Shown here piece by piece: positions 20,211 through 29,028 of a stretch of DNA of 59,261 bases (position 1 is the first letter of the stretch; every line of letters starts with the position of its first letter). The stretch lies in the IMG/VR virus record IMGVR_UViG_3300031566_000031, positions 1 through 59,261 of that record. The stretch is one strand, 5' to 3'. The notes under the pieces are model-generated. The model saw nothing but the letters and a program-made list of their open reading frames with translations, was not told where the DNA came from and ran no database searches. Made by a program: the position numbers and the translations under genes. Source of the stretch: a virus.

Positions 20211-23200
20211 ATGACCACCACGCCTAAGATCATCGGACCAGACGGGGTAGCCCGCGAGGATTCGGAATTCTCCACGACTCTGCCGGAGCGGTTCTTCTAC
20301 GGGGTCATTGACGAGCAAACCGTGGACATGCAGATCAGCATCCGCGGCGGCTCCTTCGTGTCGAACCCGGACCTGATCGTGTTTGAGGGGACGAGCTTCA
20401 CGGTTCCCAACCCTTCCGTGTTCCCTGATGGCCTCGACCTCGCCGCAGGTACGAATGAGATCCTGGTCCGGTCCGTTGCGACGAGCGGCTCGGTATCCAG
20501 CCCTGCCCGCATCTCTGTGGTGCTGGTGCAGGAAGCCGATTTGGGAAGCATCGGGCAGCCTCCGTCGAACATTACGGTCGAGAGGCTGGACAATGCGGTT
20601 GTGATCACCGCCGAGGCACTCGATGACACGAACGTCACGGGCTACAACTTTCACGCGTCCCGCTTCACGGGCGGTGGGGCTACCGGATATCGTCGGGTGA
20701 ACCTCAACCCGATCAGCGATACCACGACCAAAGCGGAGACTGAGGTTTTGCAGGTGATCGAGGCGGACTCTAATGTCGCTACGAATCCTGATGGCACCCA
20801 CGCTGCCGACCCTCTGTACGTCCAACTGAAGCAGACACAGACGCGAGGCGGGGACGTGATCGAGCGTCTGGAGGACGTGACCCTCACCGACGACCTCGCC
20901 TCGGCTATCACGTACCAAGAGCAGGCCAGTCTGCTCCAGTCCGACTTCACCGACGTGACGGAGGTTCCTGAGACGGCATTCAAGCTCCGCACGACGATCA
21001 CGGTCGAGACCGTGCGCGAGCGGCAGTTCGTCAGCTTCGTCCACAACCGCTTGGCGGGCTCCACGAGCAACCCCGCGACCGTCCCGGTAGGGGAATTCAC
21101 AGCGACCCCTATCGCCGAAGATCTGTTCTACGTCGTCACGGCTGTCACCTTCGACCCCGAGCTTCGGATCGAGTTTGAATCCCCGTTCTCCATCGAGGTG
21201 GCCGGCAATCCTGTCACGGTTCGACAAACGCTCGGCAACTTCCCTGTCGTCACTCGCCAGGATCTCCAGCAGCAGACGATCACTTCCATCCTTCGGACGA
21301 ACCCCACGATTGCGCTCCAGCCCGGGGCCGTCATCCGTGACATTTTCGTGGACCCCTTCGCCGGAGAGGCCGAACGCGTCCGGTTCATCATAGATTTCTT
21401 CCACCGCACCCAGTCGTTCGACACCCTGCTTCGCATCGACGGCGTGGACGAAGACGGAAACCCGACGGCGGTTCAGAACAGCGCCTACAAGACTGCCCTC
21501 CAACGTGCGTTCAATCTACAGCGTGCAGGGGACGTGCAGGCGGTCATCGACCAAGCATTTGAGCAGCTTGCCGCGAAGCTCGGGCAAGCCCGCCTGCCTG
21601 GAATCCGTGCCGCAGGCGAGGTGACGTTCTTTACCTCGACCCGGCCCACGCAGACGATCCCGATCCCGTTGGGTACGCGTCTTTCAGCGGGCAGCACCCA
21701 ATACACGACGACCCAGGAATCCGGCATCCCCTTTGAGTCGGTCGCCTCCTTCTTCGACCCTGTATCGGGCTTGTTCTCCGTGGACGTTCCAGTTCGTGCT
21801 GAGATCGTGGGCACGACCGGCAACGTGGCACGGGGTCAGATCCGTTCGGTTGTTTCGGGTGTATCGGGCTTGCAGGTGATCAACGCCAGTGAGACGTTCG
21901 GCGGTGAAAACCTTGAGACGAATTTCGATCTCGCGGTCCGGTCCAAGAACGCGATTGCGTCCGTGGACTCGGGCACCGAGGCGGGATACCGCCGCACCTT
22001 GGCGGCCGTCCCCGGTGTGTTGGAGGTTGTGATCGTCACGCCCGGCGACGCGCTCATGCAGCGTGATTTCGACACCGACTACAACAAGCACGCCTTGGGC
22101 AAGGTGGACATTTACATCCGCGGCGAGAACCTCGCCACGGTGACGGACACCTTTGCGTTTTCGTTTGAAACGAGCAACGACGCTCAATTCAAGATCAAGG
22201 GCAACCCCGACAATCTTGTCTTTGAGTCCTTGGACACGAGGCTCACGCCCGACAACCCGATCGCGGAGATGCTCGACTTCCCCGAGATCGGGCTCGGGTT
22301 CCGTAACGCCACACGCGGTTCGGACTTCAATCTGACCGGTGTGACCATCCTTGACTACAAGACTATCCAGCTTGACGACTCGCTGAGCCAACCCGCTTCA
22401 GCGCTGGGCGATGTGCTGCTGGGCGATTTCCGGTTCCTGAGCACCAACGATTTCATCTTGCCTCGTCAGCCCGTGGGTTCGGTGCAGGGCGTTACGGGCC
22501 AGATTGCAGGCGGATTGTCCGACGATCAGTTTGCACTGTGGCGCACCGACAATCCCTTGCTCGATGGGCGCTCAACAGAAGCGCGGTCTTTCGTTCGTGT
22601 CAGTCCTGCGAGCGGGGTGCCCACCGGCAACTTGATCACGGTGCAGAACGAGTCGCACATCGTCATCGGCGAGTTTACCGAGACGATGAACAACCTCGGC
22701 GTGAACACCCTGACGATTGCGGTTTTTAATCAGGACCGCACCATCGAGTATCGTGGGCCGAACCACCCTTCGGGCGTCTCCGACTACACGATCATCTCAG
22801 GCTCGGCCACGGCCCCTGCTGCCATCGTTAGGATCCCTTCCGGCGCTATCCTGTCGGGGGAGCGTCTTCTCGTGGACTACCAGCACAACGAGAATTTCAC
22901 TGTGGAGTACACGGTGAATCTCGCAGTGAGTACGGCCCAGCGTGCGATCAATGGTCGCAAGGGCAAGCACATCACCGCCGACGTGCTTGCCAAACAAGCG
23001 GTCGGAGTACCTGTGGACATTTCCGCCACGATCATCCGCAAGCCGGGCTTCCCGGTGAACGCGGTGGACCGTGGCGTCCGCACTAACCTGACCCAGTTCT
23101 TCAACTCCTTGCCGATGGGAACCCCGGTTCGACAGTCGGACCTTGACGCTGTTATCGAACGCACGGACGGCGTGTCCTTTGTGGACCTGCCTTTCACGAA

Positions 23201-23753
23201 GCTCGTCCGCGCCCCAAGTTCTTGTGTGATCCGCGAGTCTCTCCGTTCCAGTCAGACGGGGGACACAACGTTGCTAGAAGGCACCCAGAACCAGCCCCTC
23301 GGAAGCGAGAGCGTCCTCGTGTGGCTGATCGAGGACCCCTTGAATAGCGCGACCAACCAGGGTGGTGGTCCTGTGACCGAATTCCGTGGCGTGACCAAGG
23401 ACGACCGAGACCTTGATCTCCAAACGGTCAACTTCCAAGCACTCGGCGAAGGTCCCGGCCGGGCTTTCATCATCGGCAACGCAGGGCTTTCGATTCCCGG
23501 CTTCTCCGACAATGACACGCTGGAGGAGTTGTACCCGACCGCGAACGCTTCGGAGCTTGAGGCCCAGCGCCAGAAGCTCACGTCCAACCGCGTCGCAGTC
23601 TCCTTGCCTGTGGGGGAATCCCCAACCGCGAGCGTCTTCACTGTGACGTACGTGGTGAGTGCGGTTAACTCCGGCACGAAAAACCTCGATGCCTTCGACA
23701 TTGAATTCTTCACCGTCGGCACCCTCGACTTCACCCATGCCGAGGACGGATAG
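20211..23753 (+). CDS. Baseplate J-like wedge protein, 1180 aa
   Basis: The core of the Baseplate_J family is clear. Residues about 480-600 contain IPLGTRLSAGSTQY, then GNVARGQIRSV.SGV.GLQVIN, then ETFGGENLETNFDLAVRSKN, then GTEAGYRRTLAAVPGVLEVVIV. Residues about 920-1000 give the typical C-terminal part (VGVPVDISATI..KPG...D..V...L..FF). Family members form the wedge ring around the hub and rearrange on host contact. P2 J is about 300 aa and T4 gp6 about 660 aa. Here there is an N-terminal extension of Ig-like or FN3-like beta domains (residues 1-200) and a beta-rich insertion at about 620-900. The ATG starts three bases after the previous stop, and the stop overlaps the next GTG start. Confidence 0.93.
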   Translation: MTTTPKIIGPDGVAREDSEFSTTLPERFFYGVIDEQTVDMQISIRGGSFVSNPDLIVFEGTSFTVPNPSVFPDGLDLAAGTNEILVRSVATSGSVSSPARISVVLVQEADLGSIGQPPSNITVERLDNAVVITAEALDDTNVTGYNFHASRFTGGGATGYRRVNLNPISDTTTKAETEVLQVIEADSNVATNPDGTHAADPLYVQLKQTQTRGGDVIERLEDVTLTDDLASAITYQEQASLLQSDFTDVTEVPETAFKLRTTITVETVRERQFVSFVHNRLAGSTSNPATVPVGEFTATPIAEDLFYVVTAVTFDPELRIEFESPFSIEVAGNPVTVRQTLGNFPVVTRQDLQQQTITSILRTNPTIALQPGAVIRDIFVDPFAGEAERVRFIIDFFHRTQSFDTLLRIDGVDEDGNPTAVQNSAYKTALQRAFNLQRAGDVQAVIDQAFEQLAAKLGQARLPGIRAAGEVTFFTSTRPTQTIPIPLGTRLSAGSTQYTTTQESGIPFESVASFFDPVSGLFSVDVPVRAEIVGTTGNVARGQIRSVVSGVSGLQVINASETFGGENLETNFDLAVRSKNAIASVDSGTEAGYRRTLAAVPGVLEVVIVTPGDALMQRDFDTDYNKHALGKVDIYIRGENLATVTDTFAFSFETSNDAQFKIKGNPDNLVFESLDTRLTPDNPIAEMLDFPEIGLGFRNATRGSDFNLTGVTILDYKTIQLDDSLSQPASALGDVLLGDFRFLSTNDFILPRQPVGSVQGVTGQIAGGLSDDQFALWRTDNPLLDGRSTEARSFVRVSPASGVPTGNLITVQNESHIVIGEFTETMNNLGVNTLTIAVFNQDRTIEYRGPNHPSGVSDYTIISGSATAPAAIVRIPSGAILSGERLLVDYQHNENFTVEYTVNLAVSTAQRAINGRKGKHITADVLAKQAVGVPVDISATIIRKPGFPVNAVDRGVRTNLTQFFNSLPMGTPVRQSDLDAVIERTDGVSFVDLPFTKLVRAPSSCVIRESLRSSQTGDTTLLEGTQNQPLGSESVLVWLIEDPLNSATNQGGGPVTEFRGVTKDDRDLDLQTVNFQALGEGPGRAFIIGNAGLSIPGFSDNDTLEELYPTANASELEAQRQKLTSNRVAVSLPVGESPTASVFTVTYVVSAVNSGTKNLDAFDIEFFTVGTLDFTHAEDG

Positions 23754-25141
23754 TGGCTGAAGACACCAAGGACCGCGAAAAGAGTCTGATCCCGTATGTG
23801 GTGGATCAGAACCCAGCGCCCGTAGCCCTTCGGGGGCAGCAGGCGGCGACCCAGGTACGTGCGCTGACCGAGGCCATCCTGGGAACGTTCTCGCGTGTCC
23901 TGCCTTCCAACTACGTCAGCCAGATCAGTGGCCCCTTCTACACGACTCAGTTTCAAGCCATCGCTGAGGTGCTGGCTCGCATCCAGATTGAGGCGTCCGA
24001 GGCAGCCCTCGATCCTGCGATCGATTTCACACGCCCCGAGTTCCTCTGGCAAATGTGCGGGTCGCTCGTCTTCCCCGATGTGGGTCCGAACGGTATCCCC
24101 ACGATCCCCGGCGACATTTCGTACCGTTGTTTCTTGAAGCGCATGATCGACCTGCTCCTCCGAGGTGCGAGGGCCGACGTGCAGAAGGAGGGCATCGAGC
24201 TACTGACCGATGCCGTCGTCACCGTGCTGGAGAAGGTTGCCTTCGCTCGTGACCCGAACACGGCCTGGGGCTTCGCGGAGCAGTTTGAGTTTGAGGTCAA
24301 CGTCGCCGACATTTCGATCTGGACCGACCCGGCAACGGGCGAGTTGATCGAGGGCGTCGTCGGCACAGGCTTCCCCGACGACCCCTTCCGTCTCCAGAAG
24401 AACGTCGCCATCGTCCTGCGTGCCCTCAAGCCGGCGCACACCCTCTACGACTACCGTCACCTGTTCAGCGAGGCATTCGCCGACCTGTTCGTAGACGAAA
24501 TGTCGTGGGACATGACGACGTACTTCTACGACGACTTTCGCAAGTTCTGTGACGGCGCGAAGAACATCGTAGGCCAGGGGGACACCCTGGAGGACCGGGG
24601 TCTGTTTACAGATCCGAACCTCGATTTCAGATCTGTTTGCCCAGGAGCGGTACTGGAGATCCTGAGTGGGCCGAACATCCCTCCCTCCCAGGGCGGGGTG
24701 GATGAATTCAACCTGGGCCGCTACCTCGTCCGCGAGGTGCTCCGAATGCCCATCGGCGCTGAGAGCACACCTCGTGCTTACACCACCTCCCCCACCGGGC
24801 TGGCTGGATCCGGCACGATTGGCGACAACGGGGAGGTCACAGACGGGGCCCAGGATTGGAGCAACGTGGTCGAGGGAGAGATCTTGACGATCTTGGGGGG
24901 CTCCAACGCCGGGGAGTATCGGATCGATACGCTTTTGGGCACAAACGGCGGAGAACCCGGGTTTGTAAGCCCTGGGGCCGGCATTGTGTCAATTCGGGTC
25001 GCCCCGAGCCTGTTGCGCTTGAACCGAGTCATGCCGCGCACCGCAGCCGATCAGGACTATCGGGTCGGGGTGGATCGCCTTGGCTGCCGGGAGCCTCAAA
25101 ACGTTTCCCTGGAGGACGCTAGCGCCCAATTCTACCTGTGA
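23753..25141 (+). CDS. Tail protein I-like baseplate wedge protein, 462 aa
   Basis: The GTG at 23753 overlaps the last base of the J stop codon (TAGTGG), so I chose it over later starts. The N-terminal 290 residues are mainly helical and include ALKPAHTLYDYRHLF near residue 225. That is the PAHT-type segment seen in P2 I-like and related tail proteins. Position directly after J, as in P2 (J-I), supports the call. The C-terminal 130 residues are a beta module with GEILTILGGSNAGEYRIDTL, similar to modules in the giant protein and in the protein at 29029, and may anchor fibres. P2 I is about 176 aa, so this version is much enlarged. It closes the baseplate module. Confidence 0.72.
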   Translation: MAEDTKDREKSLIPYVVDQNPAPVALRGQQAATQVRALTEAILGTFSRVLPSNYVSQISGPFYTTQFQAIAEVLARIQIEASEAALDPAIDFTRPEFLWQMCGSLVFPDVGPNGIPTIPGDISYRCFLKRMIDLLLRGARADVQKEGIELLTDAVVTVLEKVAFARDPNTAWGFAEQFEFEVNVADISIWTDPATGELIEGVVGTGFPDDPFRLQKNVAIVLRALKPAHTLYDYRHLFSEAFADLFVDEMSWDMTTYFYDDFRKFCDGAKNIVGQGDTLEDRGLFTDPNLDFRSVCPGAVLEILSGPNIPPSQGGVDEFNLGRYLVREVLRMPIGAESTPRAYTTSPTGLAGSGTIGDNGEVTDGAQDWSNVVEGEILTILGGSNAGEYRIDTLLGTNGGEPGFVSPGAGIVSIRVAPSLLRLNRVMPRTAADQDYRVGVDRLGCREPQNVSLEDASAQFYL

Positions 25142-25154
25142 CCCGCCTTCGGTT

Positions 25155-25183
25155 GCGCGCCTATAGGCGCGCCCAGGTAGGAC
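25155..25183 (+). promoter_or_regulatory. Candidate promoter motif with perfect 18-bp palindrome before the fibre module
   Basis: GCGCGCCTATAGGCGCGC (25155-25172) is a perfect palindrome that contains the shared GCCTATAGG core (25159-25167). GTAGGAC follows at 25177-25183, nine bases after the core. The start codon at 25201 is 33 nt after the core, nearly the same distance as for the copy before 45060. It could also form a short hairpin with a TATA loop and act as a terminator of the baseplate operon. Confidence 0.5.
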
Positions 25184-25200
25184 GCGCATGAGGAGCACAA

Positions 25201-28200
25201 ATGGCCGCTAGCATCGAAAGCCGACGAAACGGCATCGACCCCCTGGTTGGCGTGAGCCGCGAGGACTTGCGCGCTGGGGACGTTGTTACTCTCACCCACG
25301 TGGGGGCACCCGCGACCACCTACGGGTGGGCGCTCCTGTTTACCCCTGACCAACCTGACGGTACGCCCTCGACGGCGGTGTTGTCGGCGACTGTCGGGCC
25401 CGGTCCGATCACGTTCACCGTGGACAACGAGGGCGCGTACCTCGTCCAGTTGATCGTGGATTTTGGTCTTGGTACGGAATCCAAGCAGACAATTCGGATC
25501 CGTTACCAGACGGTATTCGGAGATCTGAAGCTCGTTGCAGGCGGTGAAAAGCGCGACACCACCGAAGCGATTCCTGTCGATGCCAGTGTTGAGGGTTGGG
25601 CCGACGACCAGAACATGAACCTCCAGACGTTGCTCGGTCTGGTGGAGCACGTCTCGTCCTCCGGTCGCATTCTCTACATCGACGCCAACCGCTCCAAGAA
25701 TTACACGAACCCCGCCGACGACCCGACCATTGCAGAGGGCTTCGCTGACGGTTCAACCTACGCCGAAGCTGCGGCCCTCGCCAACAACCCGGTCTGGAAC
25801 GAAGGCATCCCTCCGACCAAGAACACTCCCGTCATCGTGGCGGCGCGCCCCGGTCTCTACATCGAGAACCTGACCCTTGCGCCACACATTCACTTGGTCG
25901 CGTGGCCTTCAACTGGTGGCTTCCAGGCCGAGCCGGTTGAGACCACGGCGGACAACAGCGTCGTGTTCCGTGCCGCCAACGGCGGCGGCGTGCCGGCCCT
26001 GACCCACACCGCATCCACCCCGCTTGTCGCGGATAGCGTACATGTCCACGGGATCGTGTTTGAAAACGTCGGCACGACGACCAATGCTGCGATCCGAAAG
26101 ACGGGCCTCGGCGCGCTTCACCTGACGCAGTGCCGTGTCCTCCAGAGGGGCAACGGCGCAGGCCAGGGCGCAACCTTCTCCGCGGAGAACGGCTCGACCT
26201 ACATGAGCCGCACCCGGCTCATCCAGCAATCGACGTTTGACGATCTCCGTCTCTCTCTCGATGTTGCTCCTTCGGCTGCGAACGTGGCGAAGGTTCACCT
26301 CGACAACTGCTGGGTCGAAGGCACCTCAGTTCTGTCCGTGGACCCCAACCTCACGGGGGCAGGAACGGAGCTTTTCGCCAAGGGCACCACCTTCCGACAG
26401 GTCGGCATCGGCCCTCTCAGCTTCAACACCCGCACTTGGGCCAACCTTGCGCAGTTCGATGACTGCCGCTTCTCCAACGGGAACGGCGCGACCGAGGCCA
26501 TCGAAGCCAACGTAGGCCCGCTGGCACCCCCAGACGATCTCGTCGTTGAGGTCTGGAATTGCCTGCTTGGTCCGATCCCCGCTCCCCTTGGCATCTCGAT
26601 GGATGGCACCGGAGTTGTGGGTCCGATCAAGACGGTTCGGATCGGGCATTCCCGGTACGCAGAGCCCTTGATCTTGGCCGGCGCAGCCACCCAAGAAGCA
26701 CTCACCATCTCCAAGAGCCTGTTCTACGACAGCACGGTTTCCGGCATCGCTGCCGACAACGTGCAAGACGCCATCGATCAGGTATTCGATGCGGCGGACT
26801 CCATCGCCAACTTGGACGACGCCTACGACGGCTTCGATTTCTCGACAACGCCCGCGACTCGACTCGTTGGCGGCGGCCGGATCATCCTGGCGGATGCCGG
26901 TGCGGTTGAGGTGCATGGCGCGGGCATCAGCACTGACCCGCCCTTGATCGATGACCTCAGTGGCGACGGCTCCCTGCGCTTGAATCAGGCGTTGGAGGTT
27001 GGAGCGATCAATGCCCCCGAGGTGGTGATCAATTCCAATCTGTTCGGCAACGGGCCCTTCATGTCGATGGGCCAACTCGTTTGGTCGGACAGCCCCCTTG
27101 GAGCGTCGGCGTACATCGTCGGCAACGTGACGGGGGATACGGGCGGCACGGACGAGTACCGCAACTTCAATCTTCGCCTTCAAACGCAGAGTGGCTACGG
27201 GCACACGATGGCCGGGCCAATGCTCACCGAGATGGGCGCCCTCGTCCTTCAAGGCGGGTCTGCTTACGCCATCGGTGGGATCAACTCCCCGGCCGGCGGC
27301 TCCGTTTTCGTCATGGCCGGAAACGTGGACACGGCGGCCATCGCCCCCGCAGGAGACCCCGGCAACGTCTGGGTCATCCCTGGTGTCTCGGAGTCTGGTG
27401 GCACCCCAACGGTCGGCACGATGAAGCTGACCGATATGGACAGCGCGACCCCGGCGACTCTTGTCCCGCCTGCGAACTTCGGGGACAGTGGTGCCCCAGC
27501 GGGCACCATCACGTTCGCTACCGATACGGGTCCGGTCACAGTTACCTTCGTCGGCGGAGAGTTCTTCGCAGGGCCCGGAGGCATCCAAGAGTTGCTTCAA
27601 TTGGCGACGGGCATCGTTGCCACATGGCCTGGAGGCGCGACCCCGATCACTCTGACCTCGACGGGTCGTGGTCCGACTGCCGAGCTTTTGTACACAGCCG
27701 ACACAGGCGGCGTGAACGCTTTCCTTGGGGATTTCTCCCTTGGCGGCGGCGCTCTCTTTACGGCGGGCACCTTCCCGGCGTTCGTGGACCTCTGGTCGAA
27801 TGGCTCGTCCGAGCTTGTCGTAGGCCCTGTGGGTGGCGCGTTCAACATGGTCTACAGCCCTTCGACGGGCAAACTCACCGTGCCGGGTCTGATCGACCCG
27901 ACCGGCATGATCTTCACGAACTTCGACGTGGCTTCGATCCTCGCGGCTGCGGGAACCGATGGCGCCATTTTCGTGTCAGATGGTTCAGGCGCAGCCCCGA
28001 ACGTTGACCACCTGTATTTCCGTCGAGGATCGGATGGGGTCTTGTTTGACCTTCTTGCGGCCGGTGGTGGCGGTGCTCCGCTCGGTTCGCGGTACGTTCT
28101 GTCACCAGGAGCTTTCGATGGCTCCCTCACCGACGAGCGTGTCCTCGATGACGCGGAGATTGAATGGACTGACGGCGGAGGTGGTGGCCTTCTCACCGCG

Positions 28201-29022
28201 AACCTTGCGGTTCAAGGTGGTGTCACTCCCGGCGCGTACACAAACAGCGATATCACGGTCAACTCCAAGGGCCTTATCACTGCGGTCGCCAACGGCACTA
28301 CCGGCGGTGCTCCTTTGGCCGCCGAGTACGTCACGATCTCCAACGATGGAACCCTCACTTCAGAGCGCGTTTTGTCTGGTGACGGTGGCGTGTCCCCACC
28401 TGACCCCGGTGGCAACACGAATATCTTCTTCGCCGACCTCGGCGCAGGCAATCCCGTTCGCGCCGATCTGGTAGACACAGCAGTCACGGCAGGTCCCTAC
28501 GGCGGCACAGGCTCCGCCACTTCGTTCACTGTGGACGACAAGGGCCGCCTTACGGCTGCCGCGACTGTGGCCGGGCCCTTCCCGGCGGTCGATGTGATCT
28601 CCGAACAGATGACGATTCCGATCGGTGTCGGCCCGGTAACGATCAACGAATTCCACGCTCTCGCGGTCCCAACAACCTTTACGCCTGTCGCCGTCCCTGG
28701 CGGCGGTGGGCCCGCAGCGGCCTACGTCTACATCGACGTGGCGATGGGGATGGCCCCCGGCACCGCGATGTTGGAAATCTTCGCAGGGCCCCCGACCCCG
28801 GGTACACCTGCTGCCGGCACCTTGCCGGGCGCACATCCCTCGTTTGTCTCACTTGCACCGCCAACGGACGTGGGAGTCTTGACTTCGGCCACCCAGCTTG
28901 CGATTCCGATCGCTCTCGCTGCCATTCCGGCGGGTAGTCTGCTTGTGTTCAACATCGTCTACTCGGCGGTGGTCCCAGCGGGGGACGGCCTTGTCGTTTC
29001 TGTAACTGGTGTGACGGCCTGA
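25201..29022 (+). CDS. Tail fibre-like protein with beta-helix and fibre repeats, 1273 aa
   Basis: A good ribosome-binding site (GAGGAG, 25190-25195) precedes the ATG. An N-terminal Ig-like domain (residues 1-105) is followed by a right-handed beta-helix-like region (about 150-490; VIVAARPGLYIENLTLAPHI, then repeated short strands). Then comes TVSGIAADNVQDAIDQV (about 510-530), a motif typical of phage fibre shafts. Residues about 760-860 form a small alpha/beta module shared with other proteins here. Two tandem fibre repeats lie at about 960-1035 and 1040-1125, each with a 'YV.(S/L)...LT.ERVL' strand, then G.Y, then a V(N/D).KG.(L)TA strand. The C-terminal 130 residues are a hydrophobic, Pro/Gly-rich beta domain, possibly receptor-binding. 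The role is probably host recognition. Confidence 0.8.
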   Translation: MAASIESRRNGIDPLVGVSREDLRAGDVVTLTHVGAPATTYGWALLFTPDQPDGTPSTAVLSATVGPGPITFTVDNEGAYLVQLIVDFGLGTESKQTIRIRYQTVFGDLKLVAGGEKRDTTEAIPVDASVEGWADDQNMNLQTLLGLVEHVSSSGRILYIDANRSKNYTNPADDPTIAEGFADGSTYAEAAALANNPVWNEGIPPTKNTPVIVAARPGLYIENLTLAPHIHLVAWPSTGGFQAEPVETTADNSVVFRAANGGGVPALTHTASTPLVADSVHVHGIVFENVGTTTNAAIRKTGLGALHLTQCRVLQRGNGAGQGATFSAENGSTYMSRTRLIQQSTFDDLRLSLDVAPSAANVAKVHLDNCWVEGTSVLSVDPNLTGAGTELFAKGTTFRQVGIGPLSFNTRTWANLAQFDDCRFSNGNGATEAIEANVGPLAPPDDLVVEVWNCLLGPIPAPLGISMDGTGVVGPIKTVRIGHSRYAEPLILAGAATQEALTISKSLFYDSTVSGIAADNVQDAIDQVFDAADSIANLDDAYDGFDFSTTPATRLVGGGRIILADAGAVEVHGAGISTDPPLIDDLSGDGSLRLNQALEVGAINAPEVVINSNLFGNGPFMSMGQLVWSDSPLGASAYIVGNVTGDTGGTDEYRNFNLRLQTQSGYGHTMAGPMLTEMGALVLQGGSAYAIGGINSPAGGSVFVMAGNVDTAAIAPAGDPGNVWVIPGVSESGGTPTVGTMKLTDMDSATPATLVPPANFGDSGAPAGTITFATDTGPVTVTFVGGEFFAGPGGIQELLQLATGIVATWPGGATPITLTSTGRGPTAELLYTADTGGVNAFLGDFSLGGGALFTAGTFPAFVDLWSNGSSELVVGPVGGAFNMVYSPSTGKLTVPGLIDPTGMIFTNFDVASILAAAGTDGAIFVSDGSGAAPNVDHLYFRRGSDGVLFDLLAAGGGGAPLGSRYVLSPGAFDGSLTDERVLDDAEIEWTDGGGGGLLTANLAVQGGVTPGAYTNSDITVNSKGLITAVANGTTGGAPLAAEYVTISNDGTLTSERVLSGDGGVSPPDPGGNTNIFFADLGAGNPVRADLVDTAVTAGPYGGTGSATSFTVDDKGRLTAAATVAGPFPAVDVISEQMTIPIGVGPVTINEFHALAVPTTFTPVAVPGGGGPAAAYVYIDVAMGMAPGTAMLEIFAGPPTPGTPAAGTLPGAHPSFVSLAPPTDVGVLTSATQLAIPIALAAIPAGSLLVFNIVYSAVVPAGDGLVVSVTGVTA

Positions 29023-29028
29023 TGATCC

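Noticed and set aside
19191-21503. Long minus-strand reading frame of about 770 codons
   Set aside because: It is the antisense shadow of the W-like and J genes. High GC at third codon positions suppresses antisense stops, and the translation is Arg/His/Val-rich with no recognisable domain.
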